Source: Sphingomonas faeni (GTDB taxonomy: Bacteria; Pseudomonadota; Alphaproteobacteria; Sphingomonadales; Sphingomonadaceae). Taken from it: a stretch of DNA of 64,000 bases. The stretch is from the NCBI RefSeq assembly GCF_023195535.1, contig NZ_JALPNF010000003.1, forward strand, positions 1 to 64,000. Direction: 5' to 3'. A model generated the notes under the pieces. It worked only from the letters and a program-made list of their open reading frames with translations, had not been told where the DNA came from and ran no database searches. A program made the translations under genes and the position numbers. Of this stretch, positions 55,618 to 62,943 are shown piece by piece. Each line of letters starts with the position of its first letter. The stretch's first letter is position 1.

Positions 55618-57122
55618 GCCTTGATATCCTGAATCGACAATTCGGTGGGAAGATTGAGGCGGAAGGTGGCGCCGTCGCCGAGCGTCGACTGCACGTCGAT
55701 CGTCCCGCCGAGACGATAGGCGAGTGCGCGGACATGCGCGAGTCCGATGCCTTCGCCGGGCTGGTCCTGCGCGCCCGAGCGGCGGAACAGGTCGAACACG
55801 CGCTGGTGATCGCGCGGATCGATGCCGCGGCCATTGTCGATCACCGACAGGATCACGCGGTTGCGCTCCTTGTGCCCGGTCACGACAATCTCGCCGGGAC
55901 GGCCGGGTTTCAGATATTTGGTCGCGTTCTCGATCAGGTTCGACAGGATCTGTTCGAGCGCGAGGCGATCGGTGACGACCGCCGGGATCGGTCGCTCGAC
56001 CCGCACGACCGCGCCGCGATCGTCGATCACGTGCTGGATCGACCCGATGATCGTGTCGACCAGTTGCGCAGGGTCGACAGGCTCGGGCGCGATCGTCCGG
56101 CGGCCTTCGCGCGACAGCTTGAGGATGGCGTTGATCAGCCGGTCCATCTTCTGCGTCGAGGTGCGGATGAAACCGATCGCCTCGGGCAGGTCCTCGCGCG
56201 CCGCCAGCCGGGCGTCCTCGGTGAGGATGTGCGGCGCCTCGGCCTCGGCACGGTCGACCAGCTCGGCGAGCGGCCCGGCGGCAGTGGAGAGTTCGGCGGT
56301 GAAGCCCATCACGTTGACCAGCGGCGAGCGCAGGTCATGGCTGACGATATAGGCGAAGCGCTGGATTTCCTCGTTCGCGCGGCTGAGATCGGCGGTGCGC
56401 TCGGTGACCTGCTCCTCGAGCGTCTCGTTGAGATCGCGCAGGCTGTCGCGCGAGGTGGCGAGATCGGCGGTGTAGCGGCGGATCACCAGGATCGCGAGGA
56501 TCGCGACGACCAGCAGCAGGATCGCGGCGAGCCCTGCGACCGAGAGGAACAGCGCGCTGGTCTGTTGCTGACGCCCGCTGCGGATCGCGAGCAGGCGGAC
56601 CTCGTCGGCGGCCATCGCCTGCAGCCGGTAGCGGATGCCGCGCATCAGCGGCACGCTGGCATCGACCGCGAACCGGCGCTGGGCCTCGGCGATCCGGCCG
56701 CCTGCAACCAGCGCCATCGACTGCGCCCTGAGCGCGCGCAACCGGATGAAGCGCGGCTCGATCAGGTCGAGCCGTGCGATCTGGTTCGGATTGTCGGCGG
56801 TGAGACGGCGAAGCGTGGCGATCGACGGTGCGAGATTGCCCGCGCTCCGGGCGTAAGCGTCGGAAAACAGCGGCATCCCGGTCAGGATATAGCCGCGCCG
56901 CGCCGTCTCCGACTGCTCCATCTGGATATGCAGCGTGGCGACCGCCTGGCGGACATCCTGGGTGTGGAGGATCTCGGCGGTGTAGGTGCGGTTGCGGACG
57001 GTGATCCAGCCGATCGCAATCGCTGCAGCCGCCAGCGCGACGAAGCCGAGCGTCATGAAGGCGACCAGCCACCGCGCGACCCGACCTTCGGACGAGGGCA
57101 AATTCAAGCGTACGCGGACCAT
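55614..57122 (-). CDS. CHASE3-type membrane sensor histidine kinase
   Basis: The 502-residue kinase has TM1 (about 17-40), a periplasmic CHASE3-like helical sensor (about 45-185), TM2 (about 190-214), a short coiled linker, then HisKA (H262 in YIVSHDLRSP) and HATPase_c (N-box NLIENATKYL near 390, G-box DNGRGID near 420). Cph-like kinases with an Rcp1 partner usually carry a phytochrome domain; here it is replaced by CHASE3. It is the first gene of the three-gene phosphorelay. Confidence 0.93.
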   Translation of the reverse strand: MVRVRLNLPSSEGRVARWLVAFMTLGFVALAAAAIAIGWITVRNRTYTAEILHTQDVRQAVATLHIQMEQSETARRGYILTGMPLFSDAYARSAGNLAPSIATLRRLTADNPNQIARLDLIEPRFIRLRALRAQSMALVAGGRIAEAQRRFAVDASVPLMRGIRYRLQAMAADEVRLLAIRSGRQQQTSALFLSVAGLAAILLLVVAILAILVIRRYTADLATSRDSLRDLNETLEEQVTERTADLSRANEEIQRFAYIVSHDLRSPLVNVMGFTAELSTAAGPLAELVDRAEAEAPHILTEDARLAAREDLPEAIGFIRTSTQKMDRLINAILKLSREGRRTIAPEPVDPAQLVDTIIGSIQHVIDDRGAVVRVERPIPAVVTDRLALEQILSNLIENATKYLKPGRPGEIVVTGHKERNRVILSVIDNGRGIDPRDHQRVFDLFRRSGAQDQPGEGIGLAHVRALAYRLGGTIDVQSTLGDGATFRLNLPTELSIQDIKA

Positions 57123-57199
57123 GGACTCGCGCTGTAAGGGAGTGCCGATCGTTACACCAGCGATACTGGATTGCCGCAGAGCAATCGGGGGTTACCTGA

Positions 57200-57321
57200 T
57201 CCTCCCCCGCCAGGGGGAGGTGGCTGGCTCTTGCCAGACGGAGGGGGAGGATAGGGAACAGCGGTTTCCCTTACCTCCCCCTCCGACGCCTTCGGCGCCA
57301 CCTCCCCCTGGCGGGGGAGGA
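57200..57321. repeat. Family A composite inverted repeat, copy 6
   Basis: The left arm has TGGCTCTTGCCA and the right arm GCCTTCGGCGCC. The centre (GGAACAGCGG) is in the orientation otherwise seen with the opposite arm order. It lies between the sensor kinase start and the exonuclease gene end. Confidence 0.88.
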
Positions 57322-57333
57322 TTGAACCGGTTG

Positions 57334-58122
57334 CTACAGCAGCAAATCCTGCGCGCTGGCCTTGCCGACGCGACCGCCGCCACTGCGCCGGTCCATCTCG
57401 TGGTTGGCGGTGAAGCGGATGTCGGGATCGCGGTCGGTCATGAACGCCATCAGCGTCTCGTGATCGAGCTCGGACCATTCCTTGCCGCGATCGGGGCCGT
57501 AACGGACGCGCGGGATGAGGCCGGGATCGCGCGACCATTCGAGCAGTTGCGCGAAGCTCGCCTCGTTAAGCATGTCGCGCAGGTGGAACGCGGTGACGTA
57601 CGCATCGGGAAATGCGCGGTGCGCCGGCAGGCCGCGCTCGTGCTCCATGCCGTGGGGCTTGCGCCAATAGCGCAACACCTGGTTCGAGAAGCTCGGGCTG
57701 TCGGGCCAGAGCCGCAGCGCGCATTTCCAGGTGCAGATCCACTCGGCGTCGCGGGTGAGCGCAGGCGTGCAGAATTTCTGCTCGAAATCCGCGCGATGTG
57801 CAGCAAGTGCCAAGCGGCGCGGCCACGGGTCGAGCACCTGACGCGCGCAGTCGTGCCAATACGGCGCGTCGGCGACATGCTCGTCGAGAATGTGGTGGAT
57901 CGCCTGGGTGATCGGCGGGATCAGCCGGCCGGGATTGACGAGCAGGCTGCCGCCTTCGCCGTAGATCTCCCAGCGGCCATCTTCGCCGAGCGCGACGTCC
58001 TGCCAGCCGATCTCGCAGACGCCGTGCGCGGGCGGGGCCGAACCGGTGGTTTCCAGATCGACGACCCGGATCATCTGCGGTTGTGGTTTGGGCTTGGGAT
58101 AGGGGGGCGCCATGCCCGCCAT
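57334..58122 (-). CDS. ExoX-like 3'-5' exonuclease (DEDDh)
   Basis: The 262-residue protein has the DEDDh nuclease core: DLETTG at about 22-27 (Asp, Glu), an AHRADFEQKF block near 108 holding the second Asp, and HRAFPDAY near 168 (His, Asp). It is close to ExoX / DNA polymerase III epsilon-type exonucleases, and the C-terminal DHETLMAFMTDRDPDIRFTA-like region resembles the ExoX C-terminal domain. In-frame ATGs at codons 1, 4 and 17 leave the exact start open. It follows the PH-domain gene by 18 bases on the same strand. Confidence 0.88.
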   Translation of the reverse strand: MAGMAPPYPKPKPQPQMIRVVDLETTGSAPPAHGVCEIGWQDVALGEDGRWEIYGEGGSLLVNPGRLIPPITQAIHHILDEHVADAPYWHDCARQVLDPWPRRLALAAHRADFEQKFCTPALTRDAEWICTWKCALRLWPDSPSFSNQVLRYWRKPHGMEHERGLPAHRAFPDAYVTAFHLRDMLNEASFAQLLEWSRDPGLIPRVRYGPDRGKEWSELDHETLMAFMTDRDPDIRFTANHEMDRRSGGGRVGKASAQDLLL

Positions 58123-58140
58123 GTGGGGACAAAAGCGCGC

Positions 58141-58590
58141 TTAATCCAGCGCGTATGCGTCCTCCACGTCGAGTTCGCGAACGCCGCGGCGCTGGCGCGC
58201 GCGGTCGACCAGCTTGCGCAGGCCTTCGCGACGATCGCGCGCCATCGGGATATCGCGCAGGGTGAACTCGCCGCCCGCCGTCGTGCGGTCGCTGGACGTG
58301 AGGATGATCGTGCCGATGTCGGTTATCTGGTTGAGCAGCGAATAGCCGAGCCGGACGTCCTTGATCCGGTAGAGCTCGATCTCGTCGATCGTCTTGAACA
58401 GGATGCCGCGCTTGATGATCAGACGCTGATCGGTGATCTCGTAGGAGGTGCTGCGATTCTTGAGCCAGCGTACGCCGATGATGACGAAACCGACGCCGGC
58501 AAGACAGGTTAGCATCGTGCCCCAACCGGCGAAACTGCCGAGCAGCCAGCGGCGCGTGCTGGAGCGGAATTCGTCGACTGGGCGCTCCAC
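58141..58590 (-). CDS. bPH2-domain membrane protein (YdbS-like)
   Basis: The 149-residue protein has a membrane span (about 19-44) and a bacterial PH domain of the bPH2 type: SYEITDQRLIIKRGILFKTIDEIELYRIKDV near 49-79. Similar proteins occur in many bacteria without a settled role. A GAGTCCCC stretch precedes the ATG. It is the first gene before the exonuclease gene. Confidence 0.88.
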   Translation of the reverse strand: MERPVDEFRSSTRRWLLGSFAGWGTMLTCLAGVGFVIIGVRWLKNRSTSYEITDQRLIIKRGILFKTIDEIELYRIKDVRLGYSLLNQITDIGTIILTSSDRTTAGGEFTLRDIPMARDRREGLRKLVDRARQRRGVRELDVEDAYALD

Positions 58591-58655
58591 GGGGGACTCC
58601 TTGGGGTGGTGGTTAGGACGGTAGGCGAGGGTGATGGCGTGTCAATCGCCCTTCC

Positions 58656-58734
58656 GTTCTCCCGCGAAGGCGGGAGTCCAGGGCTCCAGGCGCCGGCATT
58701 CGTGATTCCTGGACCCCCGCCTTCGCGGGGGAAC
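58656..58734. repeat. Family E inverted repeat, copy 3
   Basis: Arms CTCCCGCGAAGGCGGGAG and CCCCCGCCTTCGCGGGGG, head to head, with GTT/AAC outer ends. With family D copy 5 it occupies the 331-base gap between the PH-domain gene and the phosphomannomutase gene; no gene is seen there. Confidence 0.85.
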
Positions 58735-58810
58735 AGCTAGGTATGGGTGCCGCTGCTCGCCGTTCGGCGCACGCTGGGTGTTCGATTTTGCGACCACCGC
58801 TCAGCCCGCC

Positions 58811-58914
58811 CCACCCCGGCGGAGGCCGGGCCCATTTGGGGGACGTAGTTAACGAAGCGCGGCACTTCGTTATTTACACCTTTCCAACTGGGCCCCGGCC
58901 TCCGCCGGGGTGGT
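58811..58914. repeat. Family D inverted repeat, copy 5
   Basis: Arms CCCCGGCGGAGGCCGGG and CCCCGGCCTCCGCCGGGG with CCCA(T/A)TTGG-like flanks. It ends eight bases before the phosphomannomutase stop. Confidence 0.86.
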
Positions 58915-58921
58915 GGTTGTG

Positions 58922-60295
58922 TTACCGTGCCGATCTCACGACACGGCTCACCGCGAGTTGCGCGTCTACCTCGGCAAGCAACGCATCGAGCGCCGCTTCG
59001 CTCTTCGCCTCGGCGCGCACCGTCAGCATCGCCTGCGTGTTCGACGCGCGGAGGAGCCACCACCCGGCAGCGGTCGTCACCCTCGCCCCATCGGTAAGGT
59101 CCATCTCCGCACCGTCCGACTTCAGCCGCGCGATCACCTCGTCCACTACCGCGAACTTCCGCGCATCCTCGACCGGAAACCGCAGATCCGGTGTCGCTAC
59201 CAGCGCCGGCATCGCGTCCCGCAATTCCGTCAACGAGCGCCCCGACAGATGCACCGCGCGGATCAGTCGCACCGCCGCGTATTGCGCGTCGTCGAACCCG
59301 AAATATTCGCCTGCGAAGAACAGATGCCCGCTCAGTTCGCCGCCTAGCGGCGCGCCGGTGCTGGTCATCGCCTGCTTCATCAGGCTGTGACCGGTCGGCG
59401 CCATCACCGGCTCGCCGCCCAATTCCGTGATTCGGTCGAACAGGGCCTGTGACGACTTCACGTCGGCGACGATCGGCGCGCCGGGGTGCTCGCGCAGCGC
59501 AGGTTCGACCAATATGGAGAGAATCTGATCCCCCAAGATCACCCGGCCCGAGCCGTCGATCGCCCCGATCCGGTCGCCATCGCCATCGAAGGCCAGTCCG
59601 AAATCGAGGTTTTTCTCCGCGACCAAGCGTTTCAGAGCGGCGAGGTTCGCCTCTTCGGTAGGATCGGGATGATGGTTGGGAAAATTGCCGTCGACATCGG
59701 CGAAGATCACATGATGCTCACCCGGCAGCAGTTGCACGAGCTTCTCGATCACCGGGCCGGCGGCGGCGTTCCCCGTGTCCCAGCCGATCCGGTACGCGCC
59801 GCCCGCATAACCCGCCATCAGCCGATCGACATAAGTGTCGAGCACATCGGCGGTCGTGACCTCGCCCGCGCCTTCGCTCCAGGCGCCCGAGGCGGCGAGC
59901 GCGGCGAGCTCCTGGATGTCGTCGCCGAAAAATGGCGCATGCGCGTGCACCATCTTGAAGCCGTTATACTCGGGGGGATTGTGGCTGCCGGTTACCTGGA
60001 TGCCGCCATCCACTTCTAGCGTGGCCTCGGCGTAATAGAGCATCGGCGAGGTGCTGAGGCCGATCCGGACGACGTCGACGCCGCCTGCGGTGAGGCCCGA
60101 CACGAGCGCGGCTTCGAGCTCGGGGGAAGAGTTGCGGCCATCGTAGCCGACGACCACGCGGTGGCCGCCAGCCGCGCGGATGCGGGTGGCGAATCCGCGA
60201 CCGATCGCGACCGCGTCGGCGGGGCCGAGCGCTTTGCCGACGATCCCGCGGATGTCGTATTCGCGGAGCGAGGTCGGGTCGAACTGGTGGGTCAT
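58922..60295 (-). CDS. Phosphomannomutase / phosphoglucomutase
   Basis: The 457-residue alpha-D-phosphohexomutase has the catalytic Ser in TGSHNPPEYNGF near 97, the metal loop AFDGDGDRIG near 236, the sugar-binding GELSGH near 320 and the C-terminal phosphate loop LRASNTQAML near 420. AlgC/ManB-type enzymes make mannose-1- or glucose-1-phosphate for polysaccharide and LPS. ATG 60295 is chosen because GAGAGG lies upstream; a longer frame to 60394 is not supported. Confidence 0.95.
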   Translation of the reverse strand: MTHQFDPTSLREYDIRGIVGKALGPADAVAIGRGFATRIRAAGGHRVVVGYDGRNSSPELEAALVSGLTAGGVDVVRIGLSTSPMLYYAEATLEVDGGIQVTGSHNPPEYNGFKMVHAHAPFFGDDIQELAALAASGAWSEGAGEVTTADVLDTYVDRLMAGYAGGAYRIGWDTGNAAAGPVIEKLVQLLPGEHHVIFADVDGNFPNHHPDPTEEANLAALKRLVAEKNLDFGLAFDGDGDRIGAIDGSGRVILGDQILSILVEPALREHPGAPIVADVKSSQALFDRITELGGEPVMAPTGHSLMKQAMTSTGAPLGGELSGHLFFAGEYFGFDDAQYAAVRLIRAVHLSGRSLTELRDAMPALVATPDLRFPVEDARKFAVVDEVIARLKSDGAEMDLTDGARVTTAAGWWLLRASNTQAMLTVRAEAKSEAALDALLAEVDAQLAVSRVVRSAR

Positions 60296-60340
60296 GGGCC
60301 TCTCGCTAGTCGTAGTGGTGCGGGAATAGCGCCCTACCAC

Positions 60341-60436
60341 CGTCACCCCGGACTTGTTCCGGGGGCCACGGTGCCGCGCTCTCATAACTATCAAGAGTGC
60401 GGAACGGTGGATGCCGGAACAAGCCCGGCATGACGG
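60341..60436. repeat. Family F inverted repeat
   Basis: The left arm has CCCCGGACTTGTTCCGGGG and the right arm CCGGAACAAGCCCGG, with CGTCA/TGACG outer ends shared with families B and C. It lies between the phosphomannomutase start and the J-domain gene end. Confidence 0.8.
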
Positions 60437-60440
60437 GGGG

Positions 60441-60695
60441 TTACCGGGTCCGCTTCAGCAGGAGGTCGCGCGCGGCGTTTACGCGGCGGGTCAGGTCGGT
60501 AGAGCCGCCGCGGTCGGGGTGAACCGAGGCGATCAGGCGGCGGTGTGCGCTGCGGATCGCGTCTGCGTCCGCGCTGCGGTCTATGCCAAGGATCGACCTA
60601 GCCTCTGCTTCATCGGTTACGACGCGCTGCTTCGGCTTGGGCCGCAGGTAATGCCAGGCCGCCCAGATAAACAGCGCGGCGACGATCCACTTCAC
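60441..60695 (-). CDS. Membrane-anchored J-domain protein
   Basis: The 84-residue protein has an N-terminal span (about 3-18) and a truncated J domain with the essential HPD at about 58-60 (SVHPDRGG), as in TIM14/PAM18-type J proteins. It should stimulate a DnaK at the membrane. It overlaps the end of mipZ by four bases, so the two are translated together. Confidence 0.9.
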   Translation of the reverse strand: MKWIVAALFIWAAWHYLRPKPKQRVVTDEAEARSILGIDRSADADAIRSAHRRLIASVHPDRGGSTDLTRRVNAARDLLLKRTR

Positions 60696-61504
60696 GCAGC
60701 GACGTCCGGTGCGCGCTCGGCGACCACCTCGGGCAGCTGCAACGCCGCCATCATCTCGCGCAGTTCCTGGCGCGCGGCGACATGCGCCAGGCCCATGCTG
60801 CCGAACGCCTTCGAGTCGATCATCGTCAGGCCGGCGGGGAACATCTCACGGTAGATCACGCGCTCGCCGAGCCCTGGGATGATCCGGAAGCCGACGCGCT
60901 TGGCCAGTTGCGCGAGCGCATCCGACACGCGGCGCATGTTGCGCGCCTCGATATGCTGGAGGCGGTTGCGCAGCACGACCCAGTCGATCGTCGTGCCGTC
61001 GGCGCGCGCGCGCTGTTTCCGCGCATCCCAGATCAGTTCGGAATAGAAGCTCGGCCGCGTCACCTGGTAGGTCTCGGGATCGACCTGGCCGATCAGGTCG
61101 AAATCGACGAAACTGTCGTTCATCGGCGTGACCAAGGTGTTCGCCAGCGCCGCCGCAGTGCGCGCGAACGGATCGTCGCGACCCGGCGTGTCGACGACGA
61201 GGAAGTCCGAGCCCTCGCACAGCGAATGCCAGAGGTCCTCGAACTGGTCCTCGCTTTGCTCCGACAGCGTGGCGTGGCGCGGCATCGGCAGCACCGAGCC
61301 GTTGCGCTTCATCGTCTCGGCGCGGTTGTCGAGATAGCGGCCGACGGTGCGCTGGCGGTGATCCAGATCGAGACACGCGACGCGCGCGCCCTTGGCGGCA
61401 AGCGCGATCGCGACGTGCACCGCGGTCGTCGACTTGCCCGTACCGCCCTTCTCGTTGGCGAACACGATCACATGCGGCGAAGCTTGGGGAGAATCCGGGC
61501 CCAT
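60692..61504 (-). CDS. mipZ: MipZ-type division-plane positioning ATPase
   Basis: The 270-residue ParA/MinD-family ATPase has a deviant Walker A NEKGGTGKST (17-26), Walker B VVDTPGRDDPF near 103 and the MipZ-specific linker MNDSFVDFDLIGQVDPETY near 132. In Caulobacter MipZ forms polar gradients with ParB and keeps FtsZ at midcell. ATG 61504 is used; a TTG two codons upstream is less likely. It is divergent from panC and coupled to a J-domain gene. Confidence 0.96.
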   Translation of the reverse strand: MGPDSPQASPHVIVFANEKGGTGKSTTAVHVAIALAAKGARVACLDLDHRQRTVGRYLDNRAETMKRNGSVLPMPRHATLSEQSEDQFEDLWHSLCEGSDFLVVDTPGRDDPFARTAAALANTLVTPMNDSFVDFDLIGQVDPETYQVTRPSFYSELIWDARKQRARADGTTIDWVVLRNRLQHIEARNMRRVSDALAQLAKRVGFRIIPGLGERVIYREMFPAGLTMIDSKAFGSMGLAHVAARQELREMMAALQLPEVVAERAPDVAA

Positions 61505-61585
61505 GGCCAACGCGCGTTTCCTTATTGATCGAGACTGTCACCCTTCATAGAAGCCGCGACCGCACTTATCGAGTAGGAGTTTCAC

Positions 61586-62425
61586 GTGGACACCGTCCGG
61601 GACCTTAATGCGTTGCGCGAAAGCGTCGCCGCCTTTCGTGCGGCGGGGCAGCGCGTCGCGCTCGTCCCGACGATGGGCGCGCTCCACGCCGGCCATGTCG
61701 CGCTGATCGAGGCGGCGAAGCGGCCGGGGACCAAGGTGGTCGCGTCGATCTTCGTCAACCCGACCCAGTTCGGGCCGAACGAGGATCTGTCGCGCTATCC
61801 GCGGCGCGAGATGGCCGATATCCGGATGCTCAACGAGGCCGGGTGCGACCTGCTCTGGCTGCCGACGGTCGAGACGATGTATCCCGATGGTTTCGCGACG
61901 ACGGTGCATGTCTCGGGCGTCAGCGACGGCTTCGACGGCGCCTCACGGCCCGGCCATTTCGATGGCGTCGCGACGGTCGTGTCGAAGCTGTTCAACCAGG
62001 TCGAGCCCGACGCGGCCTATTTCGGCGAGAAGGATTATCAGCAACTGGCGGTGATCCGGCGGTTCGTAGCGGATCTCGATTTCGCGATCGATATCGTCGG
62101 GGTGCCGACGCAGCGCGATGACGATGGCTTGGCGATGTCGTCGCGTAACATCTATCTCGACGATGAGCAGCGCAAGCAGGCAGTCGCCTTACCGCGCGCC
62201 CTGGGCGTCGCCGCCCGGGCGATCGCGAGGGGGGAGGACGTCGAGTCGGTGCTGGACGATGCGCGGACGACGTTGGTCGGGGCGGGGTTCACGATCGACT
62301 ACGTTGCTTTGGCCGATGCCGAGACGCTGGCGGAGAACCCGGCGGCGGATCGCCCGCGGCGATTGCTGGCGGCGGCGCGAATGGGCTCGACGCGGTTGAT
62401 CGACAACATCGCGATAGAGTTGTAA
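61586..62425 (+). CDS. panC: Pantothenate synthetase
   Basis: The 279-residue enzyme joins pantoate and beta-alanine with ATP. Marks are VPTMGALHAGHVALI near 28 (HxGH class nucleotide site), SIFVNPTQFGPNEDLSRYPR near 54, GHFDGVATVVSKLFN near 120, FGEKDYQQL near 146 and MSSRNIYL near 184. It starts with GTG, six bases after AGGAG. No panB or panD is adjacent. It is divergent from mipZ. Confidence 0.97.
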   Translation: MDTVRDLNALRESVAAFRAAGQRVALVPTMGALHAGHVALIEAAKRPGTKVVASIFVNPTQFGPNEDLSRYPRREMADIRMLNEAGCDLLWLPTVETMYPDGFATTVHVSGVSDGFDGASRPGHFDGVATVVSKLFNQVEPDAAYFGEKDYQQLAVIRRFVADLDFAIDIVGVPTQRDDDGLAMSSRNIYLDDEQRKQAVALPRALGVAARAIARGEDVESVLDDARTTLVGAGFTIDYVALADAETLAENPAADRPRRLLAAARMGSTRLIDNIAIEL

Positions 62426-62435
62426 AAAACGAGCG

Positions 62436-62451
62436 TTAACCCATTAACCAT
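62436..62451. promoter_or_regulatory. Candidate CtrA-type site (two TTAACC half-sites)
   Basis: TTAACC at 62436-62441 and TTAACCAT at 62444-62451 are tandem CtrA-like half-sites, 52 bases before the Sel1 gene start and 11 after the panC stop. The full classic spacing (TTAA-N7-TTAA) is not met; here the TTAA cores are four bases apart. Two overlapping or alternative half-sites are possible. Confidence 0.4.
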
Positions 62452-62502
62452 TTCGTAGCGGGAATCGCCGCAATCTGTCCCCACGAACATTGGGGGCAAA
62501 CC

Positions 62503-62799
62503 ATGCGTAGCAATCTCAAGAGCGCGAATTTCATGATCGAACGCCGTCTGGCGGATGCCGCGCGCGGCGATGGCCGGGCGTGTTACGATCTGGGGATGGT
62601 GTATTCGACGGGGACGTCGGGCGTCGTCCTCGACCTGATCGAGGCGCATAAGTGGTTCAACCTGGCGGCGGTGTCGGGGAACATCGCGGCGCAGGAATGC
62701 CGTGCGGAGATCGCCGAGGACATGACCGCGCGGGAAATCTCGGTGGCGCAGCGCGCCGCGCGGGATTGGATGCAGCTGACACAACGGCGGGCTGCTTAA
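62503..62799 (+). CDS. Sel1-repeat-type small protein
   Basis: The 98-residue protein has a Sel1/TPR-like pattern: ADAARGDGRACYDLGMVYSTG near residue 17 and DLIEAHKWFNLAAVSGNIAAQ near 43 (A-x-x-W-x-x-x-A-A-x-x-G). It begins after a stretch (62426-62502) with CtrA-like half-sites. Similar short genes lie beside cell-cycle genes in related genomes, but I cannot give a role. Confidence 0.8.
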   Translation: MRSNLKSANFMIERRLADAARGDGRACYDLGMVYSTGTSGVVLDLIEAHKWFNLAAVSGNIAAQECRAEIAEDMTAREISVAQRAARDWMQLTQRRAA

Positions 62800-62812
62800 G
62801 CTAGCTTCTCGA

Positions 62813-62935
62813 TCCTCCCCCGCCAGGGGGAGGTGGCTGGCACTTGCCAGACGGAGGTGGCGGTAAGCGACGACCTCTGTTCCGTGTCCTCCCCCTCCGT
62901 CACCTTCGGTGCCACCTCCTCCTGGCGGGGGAGGA
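62813..62935. repeat. Family A composite inverted repeat, copy 7
   Basis: The left arm has TGGCACTTGCCA, the right arm CACCTTCGGTGCC, outer hairpins intact on both sides. It lies in the convergent gap between the Sel1 gene and topA. Confidence 0.9.
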
Positions 62936-62943
62936 TCGAGCGT

